64,000 bases of DNA from Hyperoodon ampullatus (Eukaryota; Chordata; Mammalia; Artiodactyla; Ziphiidae), in contig CATKHW010000283.1 of assembly GCA_949752795.1 (NCBI GenBank), positions 620,001 to 684,000 on the forward strand, given 5' to 3'. The first letter of the stretch is position 1; each line of letters begins with the position of its first letter. Under the pieces are notes generated by a model that had not been told where the DNA came from, made no database searches, and was given only the letters and a program-made list of their open reading frames with translations. Below, in pieces: positions 46,950-59,122 of the stretch. The translations under genes were made by a program, and so were the position numbers.

Positions 46950-48688
46950 TAGAATCATCGTACCTGAATCCACCCATTTTGCTGCTACTGGTCTTATGAC
47001 ATTGATTTCATGGCTGAGGGATATTCCATCGTACGTAAGTACCACAATTTTTTGAACCATGTTTATATTTTCTGGGATACTTAAGGTGTATCCAAGTTGA
47101 GGTCCTTGTATGCAGTGCAGCCCTAAATTTTGGGGTGGCTCTGTCTTATTGATTTTCAGTTTTCCCAAGGTATATTCCCTAGACTGGTAGTGCCCTTGGC
47201 TCTGTAGCTCTGTTCTTTACTTGTTTTAGGGAACAGAATGCACTCCTCCAGAGAGGCAGTTGGCAATTTACATCCCGCCCATCAGCATAACAAGGCTCCC
47301 TGTTCTCCAGGGCCTGTCTTGCCTTTCTTGTTCTTACACATTTTGTGGATGTCCCTTTTGACCGGTGGGAAGTGATACTTCTTTGTAGTGCAGATTTGCA
47401 TTGCCCGCTTGCTTGCTTGGCCAAAAAGGGCGTATGCGTTTTCTCCTGAATATATCCAGGAGAAAAAGCATACGCCCTTTTTAGCCAAGTGCATCATTGT
47501 CGAAGTTGTGCCCCTCTTCCTGTGCTTTAAAGGCGATTCCTACGTACCTCTTGAAATCTGTTTCCTGCTATTCTGCCTCGCTTTCAAGTCCGCCTCGTTG
47601 CCTTTCGTCAACAGATTTTTGGACGATAGTTGTCCTTTATTACTCGGCCAGTTTGTGAATTGCTGCGTCCCTGAGCTCCATTTTTCAACTCGTTTTTGGA
47701 GAGCTGACCGCACGTCCAAAATTTTGGTTCAGGACCTATACTGGTTCCCGGTGGGTGGCTGAGAATTTGGTTAATTCTTCTTCCTGCCGGGAAATTACAG
47801 TGATATGTGCCCGTCCAAATGCCTAACAGCTACTCTCTCATTGGTTCTCCCTCTTCCCTTTCATCCTCTGCCAAATTGGCAACCTGTGCCAACCTAGAGG
47901 TTAAAGGGGCTGTCTCTCCAAGTTGGGAGGTTGATAGTAAAGCAGACGGAAAGTCAAACCGGAGCACCAGGAGAGGGTTTATTCTTTGAGATTTAGAAAC
48001 CTTTCGTATTCACAGTGTGTCCGTTCTCTAGGTTTCCCGCACATGTTATAGCTGTAGTAATATTCCCTTCAACCTGGAGAGTTCGGACCCATGGAATGGG
48101 TGCCATGCATTATTGCTTTAAAGCGTCTGCATTTGCTCACCCAATCTCACCAATCGTCTCAGTCCCAAGTGTCCCTCCTTATGCCACATCCAGCTGTCGT
48201 TGTAGATAGGGTCATTCCAGCTTTCATCAGAGACCCTGAAGGAATTGTAAAGAATTTCCCAGTTTTTTGGTTTTGTTTTTGAAATTCCTTTTTATAGTGG
48301 GTTTGAGCTGATTCTCGCTGCCATGTTTATGCCAGTCTAGACACACTTGATTCCCTTACGGAGACATATCAATACATAGGTTTTAAGATTCTTACTAGTC
48401 AGATATTTTCCTCTGCGGGAAATATGGGGTTTTGAGTCCCTTTCACTGAGGACGGTGTAGGTCTTGTCTATTCCATAGTTGGTTTTTGGAACGGTACCTG
48501 TGCTTATATCAAACTCTGGTTTTATGCATCACCCCACCTCTCCTTCCCCCTTAAGCAGGTATAAGAGTGTTTTCTAAATGTGAGACACTGTTCTCTTTCC
48601 TAACTCAGTTCAAGTGTAGCCATGTTTACAGGATCTTCATAAGTGATATCTTATGATAAGTTTCTTTTTCTGTGTGACTTATTTCACT
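46950..48688 (+). repeat. Satellite monomer C28 (1,739 bp), decayed palindrome
   Basis: The palindrome at 47416-47489 has three mismatches, including one beside the centre (tatatccaggagaaaaagca). Many private changes cluster at 47440-47720: attcctacgtacc, cctttcgtcaac, tgctgcgtccctg and ttggagagctgaccgcacg. A second small cluster, gggtttattctttgagattt, lies at ~47976. Confidence 0.95.
47179..47497 (-). pseudogene. L1 ORF2 remnant in C28 showing a third frame with the MQI..YH..PV motif
   Basis: C28 gives the clearest view of how far the L1 homology runs. A 71-codon minus-strand stretch (47497-47282) contains MQICTTKKYHFPPVKRDI, matching the strongly conserved 'MQI.TT.RYH..PVR.AI' block of L1 ORF2. 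Residues ENAYALFGQASKRA before it sit where L1 has '.HMKRCS.SLI.RE'. The frame is open through the palindrome centre only because base changes there turn a TGA stop, present in the other copies, into TGG. The next 81-codon stretch (47424-47179) continues in another frame, so a second frameshift lies near 47282-47300. No product is implied. Confidence 0.78.
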
Positions 48689-50427
48689 TAGAATCATCGT
48701 ACCTGAATCCACCCATTTTGCTGCTACTGGTCTTATGACATTGATTTCATGGCTGAGGGATATTCCATCGTACGTAAGTACCACAATTTTTTGAACCATG
48801 TTTATATTTTCTGGGATACTTAAGGTGTTTCCAAGTTGAGGTCCTTGTATGCAGTGCAGCCCTAAATTTTGGGGTGGCTCTGTCTTATTGATTTTCAGTT
48901 TTCCCCAGGTATATTCCCTAGACTGGTAGTGCCCTTGGCTCTGTAGCTCTGTTCTTTACTTGTTTTAGGGAACAGAATGCACTCCTCCAGAGAGGCAGTG
49001 GGCAATTTACATCCCGCCCATCAGCATAACAAGGCTCCCTGTTCTCCAGGGCCTGTCTTGCCTTTCTTGTTCTTACACATTTTGTGGATGTCCCTTTTGA
49101 CCGGTGGGAAGTGATACTTATTTGTAGTGCAGATTTGCATTGCCCGCTTGCTTGCTTGGCCAAAAAGGGCGTATGCGTTTTCTCCTGAATATATTCAGGA
49201 GAAAACACATACGCCCTTTTTGGCCAAGTGCATCATTGTCGAAGTTGTGCCCCTCTTCCTGTGCTTTAAAGGCGATTCCAACGTACCTCTTGAAATCTGT
49301 TTCCTGCTATTCTGCCTCACTTTTAAGTCCGCCTCGTTGCCTTCCCTCAACAGATTTTTGGACGATAGTTGTCCTTTATTACTCGGCCAGTTTGTGAATT
49401 GCTGTGCCCCTGAGCCCCATTTTTAAAATCGTTTTTTGTGAGCTGACCGCAAGTCCAAAATTTTGGTTCAGGACCTATACTGGTTCCCGGTGGGTGCCTG
49501 AGAATTTGGTTAATTCTTCTTCCTGCCGGGAAATTACAGTGATATGTGCCCGTCCAAATGCCTAACAGCTACTCTCTCATTGGTTCTCCCTCTTCCCTTT
49601 CATCCTCTGCCAAATTGGCAACCTGTGCGAACCAAGAGGTTAAAGGGGCTGTCTCTCCAAGTTGGGAGGTTGATAGTAAAGCAGACGGAAAGTCAAACCG
49701 GAGCACCAGGAGAGGGACTATTCGTTGAGTTTTAGAAACCTTTCGTATTCACAGTGTGTCCGTTCTCTAGGTTTCCCGCACATGTTATAGCTGTAGTAAT
49801 ATTCCCTTCAACCTGGAGAGTTCGGACCCATGGAATGGGTGCCATGCATTATTGCTTTAAAGGGTCTGCATTTGCTCACCTAATCTCACCAATCGTCTCA
49901 GTCCCAAGTGTCCCTCCTTATGCCACATCCAGCTGTCGTTGTAGATAGGGTCATTCCAGCTTTCATCAGAGACCCTGAAGGAATTGTAAAGAATTTCCCA
50001 GTTTTTTTGTTTTGTTTTTGAAATTCCTTTTTATAGTGGGTTTGAGCTGATTCTCGCTGCCATGTTTATGCCAGTCTAGACACACTTGATTCCCTTACGC
50101 AGACATATCAATACATAGGTTTTAAGATTCTTACTAGTCAGATATTTTCCTCTGCGGGAGATATGGGGTTTTGAGTCCCTTTCACTGAGGACGGTGTAGG
50201 TCTTGTCTATTCCATAGTTGGTTTTTGGAACGGTACCTGTGCTTATATCAAACTCTGGTTTTATGCATCACCCCACCTCTCCTTCCCCCTTAAGCAGGTA
50301 TAAGAGTGTTTTCTAAATGTGAGACACTGTTCTCTTTCCTAACTCAGTTCAAGTGTAGCCATGTTTACAGGATCTTCATAAGTGATATCTTATGATAAGT
50401 TTCTTTTTCTGTGTGACTTATTTCACT
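48689..50427 (+). repeat. Satellite monomer C29 (1,739 bp)
   Basis: The palindrome at 49155-49228 has one mismatch (aaaacacatacg). Markers shared with C35 are ggtgtttccaagttg, cagtgggcaattt, gatacttatttgtag and cctcacttttaagtcc. Its own markers are ttttccccaggtat and gctcacctaatctc. Confidence 0.95.
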
Positions 50428-52166
50428 TAGAATCATCGTACCTGAATCCACCCATTTTACTGCTACTGGTCTTATGACATTGATTTCATGGCTGAGGGAT
50501 ATTCCATCGTACGTAAGTACCACAATTTTTTGAACCATGTTTATATTTTCTGGGATACTTAAGGTGTATCCAAGTTGAGGTCCTTGTATGCAGTGCAGCC
50601 GTAAATTTTGGGGTGGCTCTGTCTTATTGATTTTCAGTTTTCCCAAGGTATATTCCCTAGACTGGTAGTGCCCTTGGCTCTGTAGCTCTGTTCTTTACTT
50701 GTTTTAGGGAACAGAATGCACTCCTCCAGAGAGGCAGTTGGCAATTTACATCCCGCCCATCAGCATAACAAGGCTCCCTGTTCTCCAGGGCCTGTCTTGC
50801 CTTTCTTGTTCTTACACATTTTGTGGATGTCCCTTTTGACCGGTGGGAAGTGATACTTCTTTGTAGTGCAGATTTGCATTGCCCGCTTGCTTGCTTGGCC
50901 AAAAAGTGCGTATGCGTTTTCTCCTGAATATATTCAGGGGAAAACGCATATGCCCTTTTGGGCCAAGTGCATCATTGTCGAAGTTGTGCCCCTCTTCCTG
51001 TGCTTTAAAGGTGATTCCAACGTACCTCTTGAAATCTGTTTCCTGCTATTCTGCCTCGCTTTCAAGTCCGCCTCGTTGCCTTCCCTCAACAGATTTTTGG
51101 ACGATAGGTGTCCTTTATTACTCGGCCAGTTTGTGAATTGCTGTGCCCCTGAGCTCCATTTTTCAACTCGTTTTTGGTGAGCTGACCGCAAGTCCAAAAT
51201 TTTGGTTCAGGACGTATACTGGTTCCTGGTGGGTGGCTGAGAATTTGGTTAATTCTTCTTCCTGCTGGGAAATTACAGTGATATGTGCCCGTCCAAATGC
51301 CTAACAGCTACTCTCTCATTGGTTCTCCCTCTTCCCTTTCATCCTCTGCCAAATTGGCAACCTGTGCGAACCAAGAGGTTAAAGGGTCTGTCTCTCCAAG
51401 TTGGGAGGTTGATAGTAAAGCAGACGGAAAGTCAAACCGGAGCACCAGGAGAGGGACTATTCGTTGAGTTTTAGAAACCTTTCGTATTCACAGTGTGTCC
51501 GTTCTCTAGGTTTCCCGCACATGTTATAGCTGTAGTAATATTCCCTTCAACCTGGAGAGTTCGGACCCATGGAATGGGTGCCATGCATTATTGCTTTAAA
51601 GGGTCTGCATTTGCTCACCCAATCTCACCAATCGTCTCAGTCCCAAGTGTCCCTCCTTATGCCACATCCAGCTGTCGTTGTAGATAGGGTCATTCCAGCT
51701 TTCATCAGAGACCCTGAAGGAATTGTAAAGAATTTCCCAGTTTTTTTGTTTTGTTTTTGAAATTCCTTTTTATAGTGGGTTTGAGCTGATTCTCGCTGCC
51801 ATGTTTATGCCAGTCTAGACACACTTGATTCCCTTACGGAAACATATCAATACATAGGTTTTAAGATTCTTACTAGTCAGATATTTTCCTCTGCGGGAAA
51901 TATGGGGTTTTGAGTCCCTTTCACTGAGGAAGGTGTAGGTCTTGTCTATTCCATAGTTGGTTTTTGGAACGGTACCTGTGCTTATATCAAACTCTGGTTT
52001 TATGCATCACCCCACCTCTCCTTCCCCCTTAAGCAGGTATAAGAGTGTTTTCTAAATGTGAGACACTGTTCTCTTTCCTAACTCAGTTCAAGTGTAGCCA
52101 TGTTTACAGGATCTTCATAAGTGATATCTTATGATAAGTTTCTTTTTCTGTGTGACTTATTTCACT
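50428..52166 (+). repeat. Satellite monomer C30 (1,739 bp)
   Basis: This copy has the most altered palindrome (50894-50967), with four mismatches by eye: aaaaagtgcg, tcaggggaaaa, gcatatgcc and cttttgggcc. acgataggtgtcc and ttaaagggtctgtc recur in C32. Confidence 0.95.
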
Positions 52167-53905
52167 TAGAATCATCGTACCTGAATCCACCCATTTTGCT
52201 GCTACTGGTCTTATGACATTGATTTCATGGCTGAGGGATATTCCATCGTACGTAAGTACCACAATTTTTTGAACCATGTTTATATTTTCTGGGATACTTA
52301 AGGTGTATCCAAGTTGAGGTCCTTGTATGCAGTGCAGCCCTAAATTTTGGGGTGGCTCTGTCTTATTGATTTTCAGTTTTCCCAAGGTATATTCCCTAGA
52401 CTGGTAGTGCCCTTGGCTCTGTAGCTCTGTTCTTTACTTGTTTTAGGGAACAAAATGCACTCCTCCAGAGAGGCAGTTGGCAATTTACATCCCGCCCATC
52501 AGCATAACAAGGCTCCCTGTTCTCCAGGGCCTGTCTTGCCTTTCTTGTTCTTACACATTTTGTGGATGTCCCTTTTGACCGGTGGGAAGTGATACTTCTT
52601 TGTAGTGCAGATTTGCATTGCCCGCTTGCTTGCTTGGCCAAAAAGGGCGTATGCGTTTTCTCCTGAATATATTCAGGAGAAAACGCATACGCCCTTTTTG
52701 GCCAAGTGCATCATTGTCGAAGTTGTGCCCCTCTTCCTGTGCTTTAAAGGCGATTCCAACGTACCTCTTGAAATCTGTTTCCTGCTATTCTGCCTCGCTT
52801 TCAAGTCCGCCTCGTTGCCTTCCCTCAACAGATTTTTGGACGATAGTTGTCCTTTATTACTCGGCCAGTTTGTGAATGGCTGTGCCCCTGAGCTCCATTT
52901 TTCAACTCGTTTTTGGTGAGCTGACCGCAAGTCCAAAATTTTGGTTCAGGACCTATACTGGTTCCCGGTGGGTGGCTGAGAATTTGGTTAATTCTTCTTC
53001 CTGCCGGGAAATTACAGTGATATGTGCCCGTCCAAATGCCTAACAGCTACTCTCTCATTGGTTCTCCCTCTTCCCTTTCATCCTCTGCCAAATTGGCAAC
53101 CTGTGCGAACCAAGAGGTTAAAGGGGCTGTCTCTCCAAGTTGGGAGGTTGATAGTAAAGCAGACGGAAAGTCAAACCGGAGCACCAGGAGAGGGACTATT
53201 CGTTGAGTTTTAGAAACCTTTCGTATTCACAGTGTGTCCGTTCTCTAGGTTTCCCGCACATGTTATAGCTCTAGTAATATTCCCTTCAACCTGGAGAGTT
53301 CGGACCCATGGAATGGGTGCCATGCATTATTGCTTTAAAGGGTCTGCATTTGCTCACCCAATCTCACCAATCGTCTCAGTCCCAAGTGTCCCTCCTTATG
53401 CCACATCCAGCTGTCGTTGTAGATAGGGTCATTCCAGCTTTCATCAGAGACCCTGAAGGAATTGTAAAGAATTTCCCAGTTTTTTTGTTTTGTTTTTGAA
53501 ATTCCTTTTTATAGTGTGTTTGAGCTGATTCTCACTGCCATGTTTATGCCAGTCTAGACACACTTGATTCCCTTACAGAGACATATCAATACATAGGTTT
53601 TAAGATTCTTACTAGTCAGATATTTTCCTCTGTGGGAAATATGGGGTTTTGAGTCCCTTTCGCTGAGGACGGTGTAGGTCTTGTCTATTCCATAGTTGGT
53701 TTTTGGAACGGTACCTGTGCTTATATCAAACTCTGGTTTTATGCATCATCCCACCTCTCCTTCCCCCTTAAGCAGGTATAAGAGTGTTTTCTAAATGTGA
53801 GACACTGTTCTCTTTCCTAACTCATTTCAAGTGTAGCCATGTTTACAGGATCTTCATAAGTGATATCTTATGATAAGTTTCTTTTTCTGTGTGACTTATT
53901 TCACT
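52167..53905 (+). repeat. Satellite monomer C31 (1,739 bp)
   Basis: The palindrome at 52633-52706 is perfect. Markers are ggaacaaaatgcac, tatagctctagtaat, agtgtgtttgagctg and cctctgtgggaaat. Confidence 0.95.
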
Positions 53906-55644
53906 TAGAATCATCGTACCTGAATCCACCCATTTTGCTGCTACTGGTCTTATGACATTGATTTCATGGCTGAGGGATATTCTATCGTACGTAAGTACCA
54001 CAATTTTTTGAACCATGTTTATATTTTCTGGGATACTTAAGGTGTATCCAAGTTGAGGTCCTTGTATGCAGTGCAGCCCTAAATTTTGGGGTGGCTCTGT
54101 CTTATTGATTTTCAGTTTTCCCAAGGTATATTCCCTAGACTGGTAATGTCCTTGGCTCTGTAGCTCTGTTCTTTACTTGTTTTAGGGAACAGAATGCACT
54201 CCTCCAGAGAGGCAGTTGGCAATTTACATCCCGCCCATCAGCATAACAAGGCTCCCTGTTCTCCAGGGCCTGTCTTGCCTTTCTTGTTCTTACACATTTT
54301 GTGGATGTCCCTTTTGACCGGTGGGAAGTGATACTTCTTTGTAGTGCAGATTTGCATTGCCCGCTTGCTTGCTTGGCCAAAAAGGGCGTATGCGTTTTCT
54401 CCTGAATATATTCAGGAGAAAACGCATACGCCCTTTTGGGCCAAGTGCATCATTGTCGAAGTTGTGCCCCTCTTCCTGTGCTTTAAAGGCGATTCCAACG
54501 TACCTCTTGAAATCTGTTTCCTGCTATTCTGCCTCGCTTTCAAGTCCGCCTCGTTGCCTTCCCTCAACAGATTTTTGGACGATAGGTGTCCTTTATTACT
54601 CGGCCAGTTTGTGAATTGCTGTGCCCCTGAGCTCCATTTTTCAACTCGTTTTTGGTGAGCTGACCGCAAGTCCAAAATTTTGGTTCAGGACCTATAATGG
54701 TTCCCGGTGGGTGGCTGAGAATTTGGTTAATTCTTCTTCCTGCCGGGAAATTACAGTGATATGTGCCCATCCAAATGCCTAACAGCTACTCTCTCATTGG
54801 TTCTCCCTCTTCCCTTTCATCCTCTGCCAAATTGGCAACCTGTGCAAACCAAGAGGTTAAAGGGTCTGTCTCTCCAAGTTGGGAGGTTGATAGTAAAGCA
54901 GACGGAAAGTCAAACCGGAGCACCAGGAGAGGGACTATTCGTTGAGTTTTAGAAACCTTTCGTATTCACAGTGTGTCCGTTCTCTAGGTTTCCCGCACAT
55001 GTTATAGCTGTAGTAATATTCCCTTCAACCAGGAGAGTTCGGACCCATGGAATGGGGGCCATGCATTATTGCTTTAAAGGGTCTGCATTTGCTCACCCAA
55101 TCTCACCAATCGTCTCAGTCCCAAGTGTCCCTCCTTATGCCACATCCAGCTGTCGTTGTAGATAGGGTCATTCCAGCTTTCATCAAAGACCCTGAAGCAA
55201 TTGTAAAGAATTTCCCAGTTTCTTTGTTTTGTTTTTGAAATTCCTTTTTATAGTGGGTTTGAGCTGATTCTCGCTGCCATGTTTATGCCAGTCTAGACAC
55301 ACTTGATTCCCTTACGCAGACATATCAATACATAGGTTTTAAGATTCTTACTAGTCAGATATTTTCCTCTGCGGGAAATATGGGGTTTTGAGTCCCTTTC
55401 ACTGAGGACGGTGTAGGTCTTGTCTATTCCATAGTTGGTTTTTGGAACGGTACCTGTGCTTATATCAAACTCTGGTTTTATGCATCACCCCACCTCTCCT
55501 TCCCCCTTAAGCAGGTATAAGAGTGTTTTCTAAATGTGAGACACTGTTCTCTTTCCTAACTCAGTTCAAGTGTAGCCATGTTTACAGGATCTTCATAAGT
55601 GATATCTTATGATAAGTTTCTTTTTCTGTGTGACTTATTTCACT
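53906..55644 (+). repeat. Satellite monomer C32 (1,739 bp)
   Basis: The palindrome at 54372-54445 has one mismatch (cttttgggcc). It shares acgataggtgtcc with C30 and gatattctatcgtacg with C22 and C34. Private changes include cctataatggttc, atggaatgggggcc and catcaaagaccctgaagc. Confidence 0.95.
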
Positions 55645-57383
55645 TAGAATCATCGTACCTGAATCCACCCATTTTGCTGCTACTGGTCTTATGACATTGA
55701 TTTCATGGCTGAGGGATATTCCATCGTACGTAAGTACCACAATTTTTTGAACCATGTTTATATTTTCTGGGATACTTAAGGTGTTTCCAAGTTGAGGTCC
55801 TTGTATGCAGTGCAGCCCTAAATTTTGGGGTGGCTCTGTCTTATTGATTTTCAGTTTTCCCAAGGTATATTCCCTAGACTGGTAGTGCCCTTGGCTCTGT
55901 AGCTCTGTTCTTTACTTGTTTTAGGGAACAGAATGCACTCCTCCAGAGAGGCAGTGGGCAATTTACATCCCGCCCATCAGCATAACAAGGCTCCCTGTTC
56001 TCCAGGGCCTGTCTTGCCTTTCTTGTTCTTACACATTTTGTGGATGTCCCTTTTGACCGGTGGGAAGTGATACTTCTTTGTAGTGCAGATTTGCATTGCC
56101 CGCTTGCTTGCTTGGCCAAAAAGGGCGTATGCGTTTTCTCCTGAATATATTCAGGAGAAAACGCATACGCCCTTTTTGGCCAAGTGCATCATTGTCGAAG
56201 TTGTGCCCCTCTTCCTGTGCTTTAAAGGTGATTCCAACGTACCTCTTGAAATCTGTTTCCTGCTATTCTGCCTCGCTTTCAAGTCCGCCTCGTTGCCTTC
56301 CCTCAACAGATTTTTGGACGATAGTTGTCCTTTATTACTCGGCCAGTTTGTGAATGGCTGTGCCCCTGAGCTCCATTTTTCAACTCGTTTTTGGTGAGCT
56401 GACCGCAAGTCCAAAATTTTGGTTCAGGACCTATACTGGTTCCCGGTGGGTGGCTGAGAATTTGGTTAATTCTTCTTCCTGCCGGGAAATTACAGTGATA
56501 TGTGCCCGTCCAAATGCCTAACAGCTACTCTCTCATTGGTTCTCCCTCTTCCCTTTCATCCTCTGCCAAATTGGCAACCTGTGCGAACCAAGAGGTTAAA
56601 GGGGCTGTCTCTCCAAGTTGGGAGGTTGATAGTAAAGCAGACGGAAAGTCAAACCAGAGCACCAGGAGAGGGACTATTCGTTGAGTTTTAGAAACCTTTC
56701 GTATTCACAGTGTGTCCGTTCCCTAGGTTTCCCGCACATGTTATAGCTGTAGTAATATTCCCTTCAACCTGGAGAGTTCAGACCCATGGAATGGGTGCCA
56801 TGCATTATTGCCTTAAAGGGTCTGCATTTGCTCACCCAATCTCACCAATCGTCTCAGTCCCAAGTGTCCCTCCTTATGCCACATCCAGCTGTCGTTGTAG
56901 ATAGGGTCATTCCAGCTTTCATCAGAGACCCTGAAGGAATTGTAAAGATTTTCCCAGTTTTTTTGTTTTGTTTTTGAAATTCTTTTTTATAGTGGGTTTG
57001 AGCTGATTCTCGCTGCCATGTTTATGCCAGTCTAGACACACTTGATTCCCTTACGGAGACATATCAATACATAGGTTTTAAGATTCTTACTAGTCAGATA
57101 TTTTCCTCTGCGGGAAATATGGGGTTTTGAGTCCCTTTCACTGAGGACGGTGTAGGTCTTGACTATTCCATAGTTGGTTTTTGGAACGGTACCTGTGCTT
57201 ATATCAAACTCTGTTTTTATGCATCACCCCACCTCTCCTTCCCCCTTAAGCAGGTATAAGAGTGTTTTCTAAATGTGAGACACTGTTCTCTTTCCTAACT
57301 CAGTTCAAGTGTAGCCATGTTTACAGGATCTTCATAAGTGATATCTTATGATAAGTTTCTTTTTCTGTGTGACTTATTTCACT
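55645..57383 (+). repeat. Satellite monomer C33 (1,739 bp)
   Basis: The palindrome at 56111-56184 is perfect. It shares ggtgtttccaagttg and cagtgggcaattt with C29 and C35. Its end (gaaattcttttttatag, gtcttgactattcc) matches C21. Confidence 0.95.
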
Positions 57384-59122
57384 TAGAATCATCGTACCTG
57401 AATCCACCCATTTTGCTGCTACTGGTCTTATGACATTGATTTCATGGCTGAGGGATATTCTATCGTACGTAAGTACCACAATTTTTTGAACCATGTTTAT
57501 ATTTTCTGGGATACTTAAGGTGTATCCAAGTTGAGGTCCTTGTATGCAGTGCAGCCCTAAATTTTGGGGTGGCTCTGTCTTATTGATTTTCAGTTTTCCC
57601 AAGGTATATTCCCTAGACTGGTAGTGCCCTTGGTTCTGTAGCTCTGTTCTTTACTTGTTTTAGGGAGCAGAATGCACTCCTCCAGAGAGGCAGTTGGCAA
57701 TTTACATCCCGCCCATCAGCATAACAAGGCTCCCTGTTCTCCAGGGCCTGTCTTGCCTTTCTTGTTCTTACACATTTTGTGGATGTCCCTTTTGACCGGT
57801 GGGAAGTGATACTTCTTTGTAGTGCAGATTTGCATTGCCCGCTTGCTTGCTTGGCCAAAAAGGGCGTATGCGTTTTCTCCTGAATATATTCAGGAGAAAA
57901 CGCATACGCCCTTTTTGGCCAAGTGCATCATTGTCGAAGTTGTGCCCCTCTTCCTGTGCTTTAAAGGCGATTCCAACGTACCTCTTGAAATCTGTTTCCT
58001 GCTATTCTGCCCTACTTTTAAGTCCGCCTCGTTGCCTTCCCTCAACAGATTTTTGGACGATAGTTGTCCTTTATTACTCGGCCAGTTTGTGAATTGCTGT
58101 GCCCCTGAGCCCCATTTTAAAAATCGTTTTTTGTGAGCTGACTGCAAGTCCAAAATTTTGGTTCAGGACCTATACTGGTTCCCGGTGGGTGGCTGAGAAT
58201 TTGGTTAATTCTTCTTCCTGCCGGGAAATTACAGTGATATGTGCCCGTCCAAATGCCTAACAGCTACTCTCTCATTGGTTCTCCCTCTTCCCTTTCATCC
58301 TCTGCCAAATTGGCCACCTGTGCGAACCAAGAGGTTAAAGGGGCTGTCTCTCCAAGTTGGGAGGTTGATAGTAAAGCAGACGGAAAGTCAAACCGGAGCA
58401 CCAGGAGAGGGACTATTCGTTGAGTTTTAGAAACCTTTCGTATTCACAGTGTGTCCGTTCTCTAGGTTTCCCGCACATGTTATAGCTGTAGTAATATTCC
58501 CTTCAACCTGGAGAGTTCGGACCCATGGAATGGGTGCCATGCATTATTGCTTTAAAGGGTCTGCATTTGCTCACCCAATCTCACCAATCGTCTCAGTCCC
58601 AAGTGTCCCTCCTTATGCCACATCCAGCTGTCGTTGTAGATAGGGTCATTCCAGCTTTCATCAGAGACCCTGAAGGAATTGTAAAGAATTTCCCAGTTTT
58701 TTTGTTTTGTTTTTGAAATTCCTTTTTATAGTGGGTTTGAGCTGATTCTCGCTGCCATGTTTATGCCAGTCTAGACACACTTGATTCCCTTACGCAGACA
58801 TATCAATACATAGGTTTTAAGATTCTTACTAGTCAGATATTTTCCTCTGCGGGAGATATGGGGTTTTGAGTCCCTTTCACTGAGGACGGTGTAGGTCTTG
58901 TCTATTCCATAGTTGGTTTTTGGAACGGTACCTGTGCTTATATCAAACTCTGGTTTTATGCATCACCCCACCTCTCCTTCCCCCTTAAGCAGGTATAAGA
59001 GTGTTTTCTAAATGTGAGACACTGTTCTCTTTCCTAACTCAGTTCAAGTGTAGCCATGTTTACAGGATCTTCATAAGTGATATCTTATGATAAGTTTCTT
59101 TTTCTGTGTGACTTATTTCACT
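57384..59122 (+). repeat. Satellite monomer C34 (1,739 bp)
   Basis: The palindrome at 57850-57923 is perfect. Its markers ctgccctacttttaagtcc and cccattttaaaaatcg are modified forms of the C22/C29 variants. Others are tagggagcagaatg and attggccacctg. Confidence 0.95.
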
